Below are positions 42,372 to 51,267 of a stretch of 64,000 bases of DNA, in pieces. Numbering within the stretch: the stretch's first letter is position 1; every line of letters starts with the position of its first letter. The stretch covers positions 1 to 64,000 of the forward strand of contig JAPNUX010000006.1 of assembly GCA_026626905.1 (NCBI GenBank), given 5' to 3'. Position numbers and translations under genes: made by a program. Origin of the DNA: Desulfurococcus sp. Lineage in GTDB: Archaea; Thermoproteota; Thermoprotei_A; Sulfolobales; Desulfurococcaceae. The notes under the pieces were generated by a model that saw only the letters and a program-made list of their open reading frames with translations, had not been told where the DNA came from and ran no database searches.

Positions 42372-42999
42372 CCTTCTTTAAAGCTATCTTGTATGCTGCA
42401 TAGACATCCTTCTCCCTGTAGGGCTTTACCCTCCTTAACCTCGACTCGAAGACCTTCATCTCCCCGGTTTTAAGAGGGTTAGGAGTTGTATCGTCTTCAT
42501 CTACAACTTCAACTCTTAACCCAGTATCCTTTCTAATTAGGAGGGCGGTCTCCACTCCTTTATGCTTGGATCCCACTCTCACAACTAACTTCCCCGCGGG
42601 TATGCAGCTAGCCACGTAGGATAGCGTGTTGAGGAGGTCTACATAGTCTCCTGACCCATGCATTACGTACTCGCCGTCACCTATTACTATGTAGCCTAAG
42701 CGTCTCCCGGGGTCAACGCCTACAACAAGCTCGGAATACTGCTCCTTCAAGTGGCTGGCTAGAATAGCCTTCTCCAGGTTAACGCATTCATGGCCTGGGT
42801 CGTAGACGACTAGTAAATCCTTTCTCTCTGAGGCTTCTCTTAGGAATAAAGGGTGGTCAGTGTACACTACGCTACCGTATGGTACTTCACTGCTCGAGTA
42901 GTAGTGAGTGAAGTAGACTCCCCTCTCACGGAGAATATCGAGGACCCTGATAAACCATCTAGGCTCGTATACTGCTATCACCAGCGGGCGCTTCTGCAA
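42355..42999 (-). CDS. Conserved archaeal protein, RNase-H-like fold candidate
   Basis: 214-aa protein of unknown function. The middle reads ELVVGVDPGRRLGYIVIGDGEYV, the strand-Asp-Pro-Gly-strand pattern of RuvC/YqgF-type RNase H folds, followed by a helical stretch, LVVRVGSKHKGVETALLI and LRVEVVDEDDTTP. The tail RRVKPYREKDVYAAYKIAL also fits a nuclease-like fold. No membrane segment. It is the first gene of the operon leading to the Clp1 kinase and mevalonate genes. A role in RNA or DNA end processing is a guess from fold and neighbour. Confidence 0.6.
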   Translation of the reverse strand: MQKRPLVIAVYEPRWFIRVLDILRERGVYFTHYYSSSEVPYGSVVYTDHPLFLREASERKDLLVVYDPGHECVNLEKAILASHLKEQYSELVVGVDPGRRLGYIVIGDGEYVMHGSGDYVDLLNTLSYVASCIPAGKLVVRVGSKHKGVETALLIRKDTGLRVEVVDEDDTTPNPLKTGEMKVFESRLRRVKPYREKDVYAAYKIALKKGVEVG

Positions 43000-43060
43000 G
43001 CCTATGGGTCACCAGGTTTAATCCTAATTAGATATCCTGATATTATGATTAACTCTTAGG

Positions 43061-43687
43061 GTGATTTTTATAGGATTATACACAGGGAACCCCGAGATAG
43101 ATGAACTCATAGATAAGTCTACAGTAGCCACATTCTACGGTGTAGCCGGGGCTGGGAAAACCATTATGCTGCTAGTAATAGCAAGCAGGTTCTGCAGGAA
43201 CAAGGAGTGCATCTACATTTCAACTGAGGGGACACTCCACTACGAGAGAGTAGCTGCTAGTCCAGAAGACTACGAGTGGAGTCTCTTTACTGAAGTATAT
43301 GATCTCGAGAAGCTTGTAGATCTAGCTACATTTATCCGCCTTCAGGGCTTTCAGGGAGTCTTCGTGGATAGCGTTAACTCGCTCTTCAGGCTTAAAGCAC
43401 TCAATGAGGGAGCACTCTCCAAACTAGCATACATCATGGCGTCTCTGAGAAAAAGTGTCGAGGAGACTGGCGGTAAAGCCTTCATGTCCGCTAAGGTGAA
43501 GGCTGAGGAGGGGGAAGATACGCCTGTAGGTGAATCCGTCTTAAAATACTACTCGGATCTAGTAGTGCATCTAGGTTTAATGGGCGATAAAAGATACGCC
43601 AGGATAGTTAAGCCGGAAGGTAGTGGAAGAAAATACCTGTACGTGATTACTGAGAGGGGTATTACATGGCTCTCGGAGAATACATAG
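43061..43687 (+). CDS. RadB-like RecA-superfamily ATPase
   Basis: 208-aa RecA-core protein without the N-terminal HhH domain of RadA. The Walker A motif is GVAGAGKT (27-34) and the Walker B region is FQGVFVDSVNSLF. CIYISTEGT and the C-terminal VGESVLKYYSDLVVHL, RYARIVKPEGSGRKYLYVITERGI match RadB/KaiC-like archaeal paralogues. RadB is thought to assist or modulate RadA during recombination. It overlaps the carS gene by 22 bases. A GTG start is used, divergent from the RNase-H-like gene. Confidence 0.85.
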   Translation: MIFIGLYTGNPEIDELIDKSTVATFYGVAGAGKTIMLLVIASRFCRNKECIYISTEGTLHYERVAASPEDYEWSLFTEVYDLEKLVDLATFIRLQGFQGVFVDSVNSLFRLKALNEGALSKLAYIMASLRKSVEETGGKAFMSAKVKAEEGEDTPVGESVLKYYSDLVVHLGLMGDKRYARIVKPEGSGRKYLYVITERGITWLSENT

Positions 43688-44178
43688 TGTGGGCTGCGAA
43701 ATACTACCTCCCAGGCATGATTGCTAACGCATCCCCCCTCCTCGTGAAGGGTACTAAGCTGATTGACGGGGGAAAGCGATTCATCGATGGAAAACCAGTT
43801 TTCGGTGGACACAAGACATGGGAGGGTTTTGCTATAGGGGTAGTCAATGCATATATCACTGGGGCAGCACTAGGATTCATCCTCGGAGACCCATGGATCC
43901 AGGTGCTATCAGTAATCACGGGGGCTTCGGCAATGACCGGGGATTTAATCGGAGCCTTCGTGAAGCGCAGGCTGAGTATACCACCAGGCAGGCCTCTGCC
44001 AGTAGTAGACCAGCTCTCTTTTGCTTTAACGATAACACTTGTCTACTTCATATTGGGTGTAGAGGAGGTAGTTAAACACTTAGACTTCATCGCGGCGACA
44101 CTTATCCTCATATTCATACTACACGTGTTAACCAATTATGTAGCCTATATACTTGGCATTAAAGACGAGAAGTTGTAG
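43666..44178 (+). CDS. carS: CDP-archaeol synthase
   Basis: Membrane enzyme activating digeranylgeranylglyceryl phosphate with CTP before polar head groups are added to archaeal lipids. 170 aa, five predicted helices. The DUF46 signature is LIDGGKRFIDGKPVFGGHKTWEG, followed by GDLIGAFVKRRLSIPPGRPLPVVDQLSF, both diagnostic. It sits 4 kb from the genes that make its isoprenoid precursors. ATG is within the end of the RadB-like gene. Confidence 0.95.
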   Translation: MALGEYIVWAAKYYLPGMIANASPLLVKGTKLIDGGKRFIDGKPVFGGHKTWEGFAIGVVNAYITGAALGFILGDPWIQVLSVITGASAMTGDLIGAFVKRRLSIPPGRPLPVVDQLSFALTITLVYFILGVEEVVKHLDFIAATLILIFILHVLTNYVAYILGIKDEKL

Positions 44179-44246
44179 CTGTGTTTCACATCCCCGCTAT
44201 TAGCCTTCCAGGTCTATACTGCTAGCCGTGGACTGGGCTCGGGATT

Positions 44247-45470
44247 TCAACCTGTAGCGTTCTTAGCGATCATATCTAGGAGTCTCTCAACTTCTTTTCT
44301 AACCGGTAGTGGTATGCCCGGCACGCTGATACTCATGAAGCCTCTCACTAGCACAGATTTAGCTTCACTCTCAGTGAACCCTTTGCTCATCAGGTAGTGA
44401 ATTTCCCTCTCAGCTATCATGCCTATAGCTGCCTCATGGGTTAGAATTGAGCCCGGCTTCCTCGATGTTATTGCTGGTAGTGATGAAACCACTGCTTTCT
44501 CGGAGAGCTGTAATCCAAGGCATTCTATATGGCCTCTCGCTTCAGCCTCATAGGCCTCAATACTACTTCTAGCATATACTTCAGCACTATCAGTTGCAAC
44601 TACACGAGAGATTATTTCAGCAGAGCTCCCCCTCCCCTTCAGCAGCACCATGGATCCTTGATCATATACTCCACTCCCGCTACCAGCTATTATTGATGCA
44701 AGATAGGCTTTAGCGCCGGCAGAGAGCTCGACTCTAGGATACGTTTGAAGGCTAGCGATCTTACTGTAAATCATGTAGTAGCTAACATACTCGCCGTCTT
44801 CATCAACCCATACTGCTGTCCGAGGTCTCACATGCATTCCTTCAGCCCATGCATGTATCATTGTAAACGTGAGCCTAGCCCTCCTTGAAACATAGAATTC
44901 TGAGACCCCTATGTGAACTCCCTCACTGACACCATGGGGTACACTACACCCTGTTACCAGGTGTGCTTCAGCCCCCTCATCGATGAATACAATGTTGTGA
45001 GCATACTGTATTCTCCTATTCGCGGTTATCGCGAGGCAAGTGTATATGGGTATAGGGACTTTAACACCTTTAGGCACGTATATGAAGTAGCCTAACTCGC
45101 CTCCATGAAGGAATACTGAAGCAGTGTACTTATCGCTCCTGGGATCCACGAGCCTCCACGCGAGGCTCCTAGCAATCTCTGTCTTCTCGAGGGCTAGACG
45201 AGTAGGCATAATTCTCACACCATACTTTCCAAGCGTTCTCTCCAGTATACGGTACAAGGCTAGCTCGTTGACCTGAATGTATGCTGCTGAAGAAGCATCT
45301 ATGCCTATTCTCCCGCCGGCATTCACGGCTTCTCCGGGAACCTCTCCCCCACTTTTAATTTCCGCTGACTGCGACTCTCCGGTTGAATAGTCATCTAGGT
45401 TAATGTCAGGGCCGTACTCAGCTGGCTTTAAAAGAGCTCTTCTAACCTCCTCTAAACTATACCCTTCCAC
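44247..45470 (-). CDS. SufB/SufD family Fe-S scaffold protein
   Basis: Beta-helix scaffold for Fe-S cluster assembly, 407 aa. The C-terminal core has ARGHIECLGLQLSEKAVVSSLPAI, whose Cys is at the position of the SufB cluster-transfer cysteine, then GSILTHEAAIGMIAEREIHYLMSKGFTESEAKSVLVRGF, the Suf signature. With only one SufB/D gene next to sufC, it probably forms a homodimer on SufC2 and does both jobs. A GTG start within the sufC end (19-base overlap), GGTGG upstream. Confidence 0.92.
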   Translation of the reverse strand: MEGYSLEEVRRALLKPAEYGPDINLDDYSTGESQSAEIKSGGEVPGEAVNAGGRIGIDASSAAYIQVNELALYRILERTLGKYGVRIMPTRLALEKTEIARSLAWRLVDPRSDKYTASVFLHGGELGYFIYVPKGVKVPIPIYTCLAITANRRIQYAHNIVFIDEGAEAHLVTGCSVPHGVSEGVHIGVSEFYVSRRARLTFTMIHAWAEGMHVRPRTAVWVDEDGEYVSYYMIYSKIASLQTYPRVELSAGAKAYLASIIAGSGSGVYDQGSMVLLKGRGSSAEIISRVVATDSAEVYARSSIEAYEAEARGHIECLGLQLSEKAVVSSLPAITSRKPGSILTHEAAIGMIAEREIHYLMSKGFTESEAKSVLVRGFMSISVPGIPLPVRKEVERLLDMIAKNATG

Positions 45471-46192
45471 TCTCTACCACCTCTAAGTGCTTCCACCCCT
45501 TTTCTATACCCAAGCTTGAATATCACGGGTAAGACTTCATCAGGGGAACCTGTGTATACTACTGATCCGTCAATGAGCACGTGAACACTGGTTATCCGGC
45601 TGAGCTTGTTAGCCATTAAGCCTGTATGAGTGACTAGTAGTATCGAGCCACCTTTACGGAGGATTAAGTCGGTGACTCTAGCAATACTTTCAATGCTCTC
45701 TACGTCAACACCGCTATCGGGTTCATCAAGCATTGCTAGCTTCGGCGACTGGAGGAGAGATAGGAATAACTCGGCTCTCTTTCTCTCACCGCCACTAAAA
45801 CCTACAAACAAATCTCTCTCGAGTAGCGGGTCTACTGAGAGCATCTTTGACACGAAGCCTGAATCCTCGCATCCAAACTTACTGATAATGAATCTAGCAA
45901 TATCCTTGAGTTTCACCCCCTTGATTTCAGGCGGGTTTTGATAGGCTAGAGCTATACCCAGCCGTGCTCTCTCATAGGCTGGTAGCTCTGTGATATCTCT
46001 TCCATTAAAGTATATTCTACCCGACACCACCTTCAAGTAGGGTAACCCCATTATTGACGCTAGAAGTGTTGATTTACCACTACCATTAGGCCCCATTACT
46101 AAGTGGAGCTCACCCTGCTTGATGGATAACGAGATACCTCTAAGCACAATCCTACCGCCAACCTCAACAGTGAGATTCTGAACCTCCAGCAT
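45452..46192 (-). CDS. sufC: SufC Fe-S assembly ATPase
   Basis: ABC-type soluble ATPase powering the Suf scaffold, 246 aa. The Walker A motif is GPNGSGKST, the signature is FSGGERKRAE, Walker B is LAMLDEPDSGVDVE, and the His switch is LLVTHT. The DSGVD after the Walker Glu is specific to SufC. ATG preceded by GGGGG; first gene of a two-gene operon. No SufS or SufU is nearby, so the sulfur source is elsewhere. Confidence 0.96.
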   Translation of the reverse strand: MLEVQNLTVEVGGRIVLRGISLSIKQGELHLVMGPNGSGKSTLLASIMGLPYLKVVSGRIYFNGRDITELPAYERARLGIALAYQNPPEIKGVKLKDIARFIISKFGCEDSGFVSKMLSVDPLLERDLFVGFSGGERKRAELFLSLLQSPKLAMLDEPDSGVDVESIESIARVTDLILRKGGSILLVTHTGLMANKLSRITSVHVLIDGSVVYTGSPDEVLPVIFKLGYRKGVEALRGGREWKGIV

Positions 46193-46234
46193 ACCCCCCG
46201 ACCTCAGTAAAACGGAATAAACTCTCCTCCTAGT

Positions 46235-48943
46235 TTAAGCTAGCATGCCGGGTGACTTATCTTGAATACTCGAGGTAACTTGAATATAGTGGCCCACTGG
46301 TTTAAAGCCTGCCTGCTCAGCCAGCTTCTTCTCAACGAGCTCGTGTAGCTTCGCCAGCATTCTTCTTATATCCTCCATTAAAACTACATCGCTGTACCCG
46401 TGTACTACTATACTGTGGGCGAAGGGGCTTGGCACGTCCTCCGGGCCTACTAGCGCTACCTTTATATCGCCTCTTCTAACCTTCTCCAGAATCTCTACTG
46501 CTTCATCAATATGCATGTAGTCCATTAGTATCTCCCTGTAGGTTTCCTTGAGGACGGGAAATCCAGGTATTTCCTCAACAGCCTTTAAAAGCTCCTCTGC
46601 ATTCACCTGTAGTTTCTCCACGCTTCTCTCTGTATCCCTATACTTTCTCAGTAGCATGAAGCTCCTGGCTGCTACATGCCTGAATCTCCTCTTGAAGAGG
46701 TCAGTTTTCCTTACAACTTTCTCGAGGATCCCCCATGCACTCTCAACTGGTATTGAAGTGAACCATTCAAGCCATCTACCCTCTGGATGACCTGGCAGTG
46801 TAAGCATGAAGCCGGTATCAGTCACGGTTAGCCTGATGTTAACTCCCAGCTCCCTGCTCACAGTGTAAGCGTAGAGTCTTGCTAAAGCATCATTAGCTTT
46901 ACGCCCGAAGACCGAGTGGACTATTATATTCCTGTGGGAGGATTCATCGTATACCTCGATTAATATGAGGTTGTCTGAAGGGATAAGCCCATTAGTGTAG
47001 AGTTTCTGCTCCATTATGTAATCGCAGACTGCTTCAGCAGCATGCTTTTGCAGCCTGTACTCTCTAACGAGGAATTCAATAGTCTTCTCCCTCCCCTGTA
47101 CCTCAAGCATCTCAGAGATAATCCTTCTAAACTTCCCTACCTCTACAGCTGAATCGTATGCTAGTGGAAGCATCTCACTAAACCATGATGGAACTGTAGG
47201 CTTCTGACCGTCAGCAGGCTCCACGTAGACCTTAAAGCCTTTAGAGTACAAGTACCTGTATACTCGTCCACCGAGAACAAAGAGGTCTCCTTGTGTAAGG
47301 TATTCTACAAAAGCTTCCTCTAAATCTCCAACATACCGGCCTTCAAGAGTGTAGACGCTTGCTTTACTCTCATCTGGTATAACACCAATGTTCTGGTAGT
47401 ATATCATCCTCGTATTCCTCTTCCTCCCGAAGACCCCTTCGCTCTCGTCAAGCCAGATTTTAGAGTAGACTTTTTGATACTCGTAGAAGTCGCCCAGCCT
47501 AGCTGCTAGGTATCTTACTACTGAGAGAAAATCCTCGTAGCTGAGATCGTGGAATGTATAAGTTCTCCTTACAAGCCTGTAGGCTTCCTCCAGCCTCCAC
47601 TTTCTCTCTAAAGCCATGCCTACTACATGCTGGGCAAGGACGTCGAGAGGATTACGGGGTATTCGAACTCTATCTATCTTCCTCTCGAGAGCCAGCTTTG
47701 CTAGCACTACGGATTCAACTAGATCATCGCGGTCTACAGCTATAATCCTACCCTTGCTAACCTCCCTTATATGGTGTCCAGCTCTACCAACCCGTTGGAG
47801 GAGTCTTGTGACACTTTTAGGAGAGCTGAGCAGTACTACCAGGTCTATGTAGCCTATGTCTATTCCAAGCTCTAGTGATGTAGAGCTTACTATGGCTTTA
47901 AGCTCTCCTTTCTTTAATTTCTCCTCTACTTCAAGTCTTACACTTCTGCTTAGACTACTATGATGAGCTTCAATATCATCTACATCTAGTACTCCCTCCT
48001 TCTCAAAGATCTTTCTGAGCCTGAATACTACTCTCTCAGTAGCACTCCGAGTGTTAGTGAAGACTAGCGTAGAACGGTGCTTTTTTATAGCCTCCTTCAG
48101 CTCCCTGTATATGGCTTCATTTATTTCTTCGGCTGAAGCTTTAACCACATCTCCCACAGGCACTACCACACGTATATCCATTTTCTTATCGAATCTAGCA
48201 TCCACTATTATGCAGTCTCTCGGCTCGCCGTTATCCTTGTAGCCTACTAGAAACAACGCTACATCTTCTAGTGGTGATATAGTGGCGCTAAGCCCGATTC
48301 TCTGTAGTGGTCTACTAGCGAGCTCCTCTAGTCTCTCAATACTTAAAGCCAGGTGGCTTCCTCTCTTACTGGATGCTAATTCGTGTATCTCATCGACAAT
48401 TACTACTCTAGTGTTAGCTAGCTTCTCGCGGAATCTAGGGGCGTTTAAAGCTATCGCCAGGCTCTCCGGGGTTGTAATAAGTATGTGGGGTGGGTCTCTA
48501 GTCATTCGCTGCTTTTCTCCCGGGCTAGTGTCACTTGTCCTTACAGAGATCTTGATTGAGGGGAGCTTGATGCCTAGAGCCTCAGCCTCTCTTCTGATAC
48601 CCTCTACTGCTTCAAGTAGATTCTTCCTCATATCGTTGTTTAAGGCTCTGAGGGGGCTCACGTATACTACGTGCACACCTTCAGGTAGAACACCTTTCTC
48701 CTCATACTCCCTGTACATGCTGTCTAACACGCCAAGGAATACTGCTAGAGTCTTCCCGGTTCCAGTAGGACTGGAAACAAGGATATTGAATCCTTTCTTG
48801 ACGAGAGGTAGGGTTCGCCTCTGGACGGGAGTCAAGTCACCATACTTCTTGATAAGCCATTCTCTGATGTAGGGTCTCAGCTCCCCTAGTACTTCGCGAC
48901 TGGAGTAATCGTTTACGGCGTATTCTACTGGCGTTTCCCTCAC
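46235..48943 (-). CDS. lhr: Lhr-type DNA/RNA helicase
   Basis: 902-aa superfamily 2 helicase of the archaeal Lhr group. Motifs in order: LTPVQRRTLPL (Q-like), SSPTGTGKTLA (I), YVSPLRALNNDM (Ia), TTPESLAIAL, VDEIHELASSKRG (II), LSATISP (III), VFTNTRSATERVV (IV), SSTSLELGIDIG (V) and LLQRVGRAGH (VI). Winged-helix and Lhr-core C-terminal domains follow, with GHPEGRWLEWF. These act in DNA repair and RNA metabolism. It has a GTG start and appears monocistronic with a TATA-rich upstream stretch. Confidence 0.94.
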   Translation of the reverse strand: MRETPVEYAVNDYSSREVLGELRPYIREWLIKKYGDLTPVQRRTLPLVKKGFNILVSSPTGTGKTLAVFLGVLDSMYREYEEKGVLPEGVHVVYVSPLRALNNDMRKNLLEAVEGIRREAEALGIKLPSIKISVRTSDTSPGEKQRMTRDPPHILITTPESLAIALNAPRFREKLANTRVVIVDEIHELASSKRGSHLALSIERLEELASRPLQRIGLSATISPLEDVALFLVGYKDNGEPRDCIIVDARFDKKMDIRVVVPVGDVVKASAEEINEAIYRELKEAIKKHRSTLVFTNTRSATERVVFRLRKIFEKEGVLDVDDIEAHHSSLSRSVRLEVEEKLKKGELKAIVSSTSLELGIDIGYIDLVVLLSSPKSVTRLLQRVGRAGHHIREVSKGRIIAVDRDDLVESVVLAKLALERKIDRVRIPRNPLDVLAQHVVGMALERKWRLEEAYRLVRRTYTFHDLSYEDFLSVVRYLAARLGDFYEYQKVYSKIWLDESEGVFGRKRNTRMIYYQNIGVIPDESKASVYTLEGRYVGDLEEAFVEYLTQGDLFVLGGRVYRYLYSKGFKVYVEPADGQKPTVPSWFSEMLPLAYDSAVEVGKFRRIISEMLEVQGREKTIEFLVREYRLQKHAAEAVCDYIMEQKLYTNGLIPSDNLILIEVYDESSHRNIIVHSVFGRKANDALARLYAYTVSRELGVNIRLTVTDTGFMLTLPGHPEGRWLEWFTSIPVESAWGILEKVVRKTDLFKRRFRHVAARSFMLLRKYRDTERSVEKLQVNAEELLKAVEEIPGFPVLKETYREILMDYMHIDEAVEILEKVRRGDIKVALVGPEDVPSPFAHSIVVHGYSDVVLMEDIRRMLAKLHELVEKKLAEQAGFKPVGHYIQVTSSIQDKSPGMLA

Positions 48944-49057
48944 CTGCTATATAGAATATACACTATTCTTTATACCAGTATATAGATAGCGCTTATTATT
49001 GCTACATTAATGCGTGGCTGAAGTAGTATGCTAGGGCCACCTAGAACTCTAAGCAGG

Positions 49058-50479
49058 CTAGCTGAGGATCACGTCCCGGGGCCACCTGTAGGCTACGTAA
49101 GCATACCCCAGCGTGTTTACGAGGATCCATAGCCCTGTCACCACAACCCCATGCATTAAACACCATACACTACTAGCTGCAAAGAATACTGCAATTATTA
49201 TCTCCCATGGTATTCTAAGCCTCTTATACTCCCATTGGTATGCTCCTTTAGGTGTTCTAGCATACTTTACTTTAATTCTCAGTATTGCTTTAATAGTATT
49301 ATAGAAGTAGTATGGTGAGAGAGCTGTTGTAACAGCAGATGCCCTTCCCATGTTTACCAGCGTCCTCCACGCTGAGCTATTGTACTCTCTGATGCTCTTA
49401 TAGTAGAACCAGCCGAATAACCCCTCGGCGAGAAGTAAAGCTGTAATCAAGTATAGGTATCTCGCTAGAATATCCACGGGGTTCACAAGGGTATAGACTG
49501 CTAGCACTAGAGTTCCAAGGAAAACTAGTGAGGGTACAATGTACTGTGAGAGGAAGAATAAGGCTTCTATCTTACCTAGCAGTCGCTGCCTGGATGCAAC
49601 TATATGCTTAAACCTTGATACTAGTGTATCAGCAGCACCGTAAGCCCACCTAGACTGCTGGATCCGTAGTGCTTTATAGGTGGATGGGTTTTCAACGTAT
49701 ATAGCACAGGAGTCAAGGTATACTATGTTGAAGCCATGGTATATTATTCTCGACCCGATCTCCATGTCATCCTGAAGTCTCTCTTGATCCCATCCCCCGA
49801 GAACATTCTTGAGAACTCTAGTCTTATAGAGGGTTCCAGTTCCCAGTGGGAAGACGCTTAAACCAAGGCTACTTCTACCACGGTATATAGCGTTAACTAT
49901 GAACTTCATTGAGTATCCTAGTGCCTCCCCAAGCCTTGAATTAGTGTTTAAGGGCTCCCATCTACCCACCACAGCTATGGTATCCTCGCTGCCCTCGAGT
50001 AATGCAACCCCGTTATCAAAGAAGCACTTCTCAGGCCTGGAATCCACGTCCATCACGTAGATGTAGTCTTTATTCGAGAGATTCAAGCCTGTATTCAAGG
50101 CGCCAGTGCGGAAGCCTACAGGCATACTCCTCCACACCAGCCATACATTTAAGCCGCTCCTCCTCCACTCATCCAGCCTCCTGTAGAGCTCTTGTTTAAC
50201 GCTTTCATCATCATCTGATACTACTATAATCTCGTAGCCTGGAATACCCAGGCTGTGAACGTATCTAACTGCCTCATCAAGGTACTCTACAGGTTCTCTT
50301 CTAACAGGTATTATGAACGATATGTCACGGGCCATCCGGCCGCCCTGTGGAGTAGGAGGTTTATACTTGAGAGCCCTCCACGAGAGTAAAGCGTAAGTAG
50401 TGTAGAAGAGTAGCTGAGGTATTGAAATCATTAATGCTAGAACTGCTTCCAGTAATACTATTGTGTCTACTGTAGGCAT
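49058..50479 (-). CDS. Membrane-bound family 2 glycosyltransferase
   Basis: 473-aa processive-type glycosyltransferase: one N-terminal helix, a GT-A domain on the inside (ISFIIPVRREPVEYLDEAVRYVHSLG), and 3-4 C-terminal helices. Catalytic signatures are DVDSRPE (DxD), QDDMEIGSRI (acidic base region) and QQSRWAYG (QxxRW), the cellulose/hyaluronan synthase pattern. The start at ATG 50479 has AGGGAT upstream, while the GTG at 50506 has none. Divergent from the MBL gene. The sugar and acceptor are unknown. Confidence 0.88.
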   Translation of the reverse strand: MPTVDTIVLLEAVLALMISIPQLLFYTTYALLSWRALKYKPPTPQGGRMARDISFIIPVRREPVEYLDEAVRYVHSLGIPGYEIIVVSDDDESVKQELYRRLDEWRRSGLNVWLVWRSMPVGFRTGALNTGLNLSNKDYIYVMDVDSRPEKCFFDNGVALLEGSEDTIAVVGRWEPLNTNSRLGEALGYSMKFIVNAIYRGRSSLGLSVFPLGTGTLYKTRVLKNVLGGWDQERLQDDMEIGSRIIYHGFNIVYLDSCAIYVENPSTYKALRIQQSRWAYGAADTLVSRFKHIVASRQRLLGKIEALFFLSQYIVPSLVFLGTLVLAVYTLVNPVDILARYLYLITALLLAEGLFGWFYYKSIREYNSSAWRTLVNMGRASAVTTALSPYYFYNTIKAILRIKVKYARTPKGAYQWEYKRLRIPWEIIIAVFFAASSVWCLMHGVVVTGLWILVNTLGYAYVAYRWPRDVILS

Positions 50480-50522
50480 ATAAGCATCCCTGTGACTTAG
50501 ATACACTAAGATGGTGGAATAA

Positions 50523-51167
50523 ATGGTTGAAGTAGCCTGGCATGGACATGCTTGTGTATCACTTCGTAGAAGAGACGGCTACACGATAGTCATAGACCCA
50601 CACGACGGGTACAGTATAGGGGTTAAGAGACCAGAGGTTAAAGCCGACCTAGTACTCGTCACACACGACCACTTCGACCATAATGCTGTAAGCGTAGTAT
50701 CAGGGGATAAAACAAGAGTTGTTAAATCATTTAGAGGGGAAATGGTGGTTGATAACATAAAGGTCACAGGACTCCTCACATATCACGATAAACTCAAGGG
50801 TAGAGCTAGAGGAGAGAATACAGTTTACATCGTGGAAGTAGATGGCAAGCGGGTAGCTCACCTAGGTGATTTAGGTGAGATACCTGGATCCAGTGTAATC
50901 TCAGCGCTTAAAGGCGTAGACCTGCTAGCCATACCGGTTGGCGGCACCTTTACAATAGAGCCGGGTGAAGCATGGAGGCTTATAGAGGAGGTTAAACCCG
51001 TGAACATTCTACCAATACACTACTGGATAACAGGTGTAACACTCCCGTTAAAGCCTCTCAGCGAGTTCCTCAAGCATGTAAAAGACTACAGGATTGTAGA
51101 GCTCGACACCAATAAGTTCACGCTCGAAGACTACACTAACAGCGTTATTAAGCCACGCTACATGTAG
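50523..51167 (+). CDS. Metallo-beta-lactamase-fold hydrolase (UlaG-like)
   Basis: 214-aa metal-dependent hydrolase of COG2220. The metal motif is THDHFDH (48-53), with AWHGHAC at the N-terminus, AHLGDLG, and the final His in ILPIHYWITG. Members include UlaG and many uncharacterised proteins; the substrate is not known. ATG has GGTGGA four bases upstream. The C/D box sRNA gene lies 36 bases past its stop. Confidence 0.87.
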   Translation: MVEVAWHGHACVSLRRRDGYTIVIDPHDGYSIGVKRPEVKADLVLVTHDHFDHNAVSVVSGDKTRVVKSFRGEMVVDNIKVTGLLTYHDKLKGRARGENTVYIVEVDGKRVAHLGDLGEIPGSSVISALKGVDLLAIPVGGTFTIEPGEAWRLIEEVKPVNILPIHYWITGVTLPLKPLSEFLKHVKDYRIVELDTNKFTLEDYTNSVIKPRYM

Positions 51168-51202
51168 TAGCTTAGCCTGAAAGCATCCCGTTACATGCTT
51201 AA

Positions 51203-51267
51203 AGCCTGTTTGTGATGAGTCACACCCCCTGAAGCATGATGAGGGATCAACCGGCTGAGGTGGCTTA
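51203..51267 (+). ncRNA. C/D box guide sRNA, D guide matches the 5' end of 16S rRNA
   Basis: All four boxes are present and perfect: C GTGATGA (51213-51219), D' CTGA (51230-51233), C' ATGATGA (51237-51243), D CTGA (51256-51259). The guides are 10 nt (GTCACACCCC) and 12 nt (GGGATCAACCGG); the D'-C' spacer is 3 nt. AAGCC (51203-51207) and GGCTT (51263-51267) close a terminal stem. The D guide is complementary over 11 bases to CCGGUUGAUCC, the universal archaeal 16S 5' end, and by the N+5 rule would direct 2'-O-methylation of the first U. The D' target is not identified. Confidence 0.9.

Noticed and set aside
49030-49095. Direct repeat GGGCCACCT downstream of the glycosyltransferase gene
   Set aside because: Nine bases twice, one copy inside coding sequence; compatible with chance.
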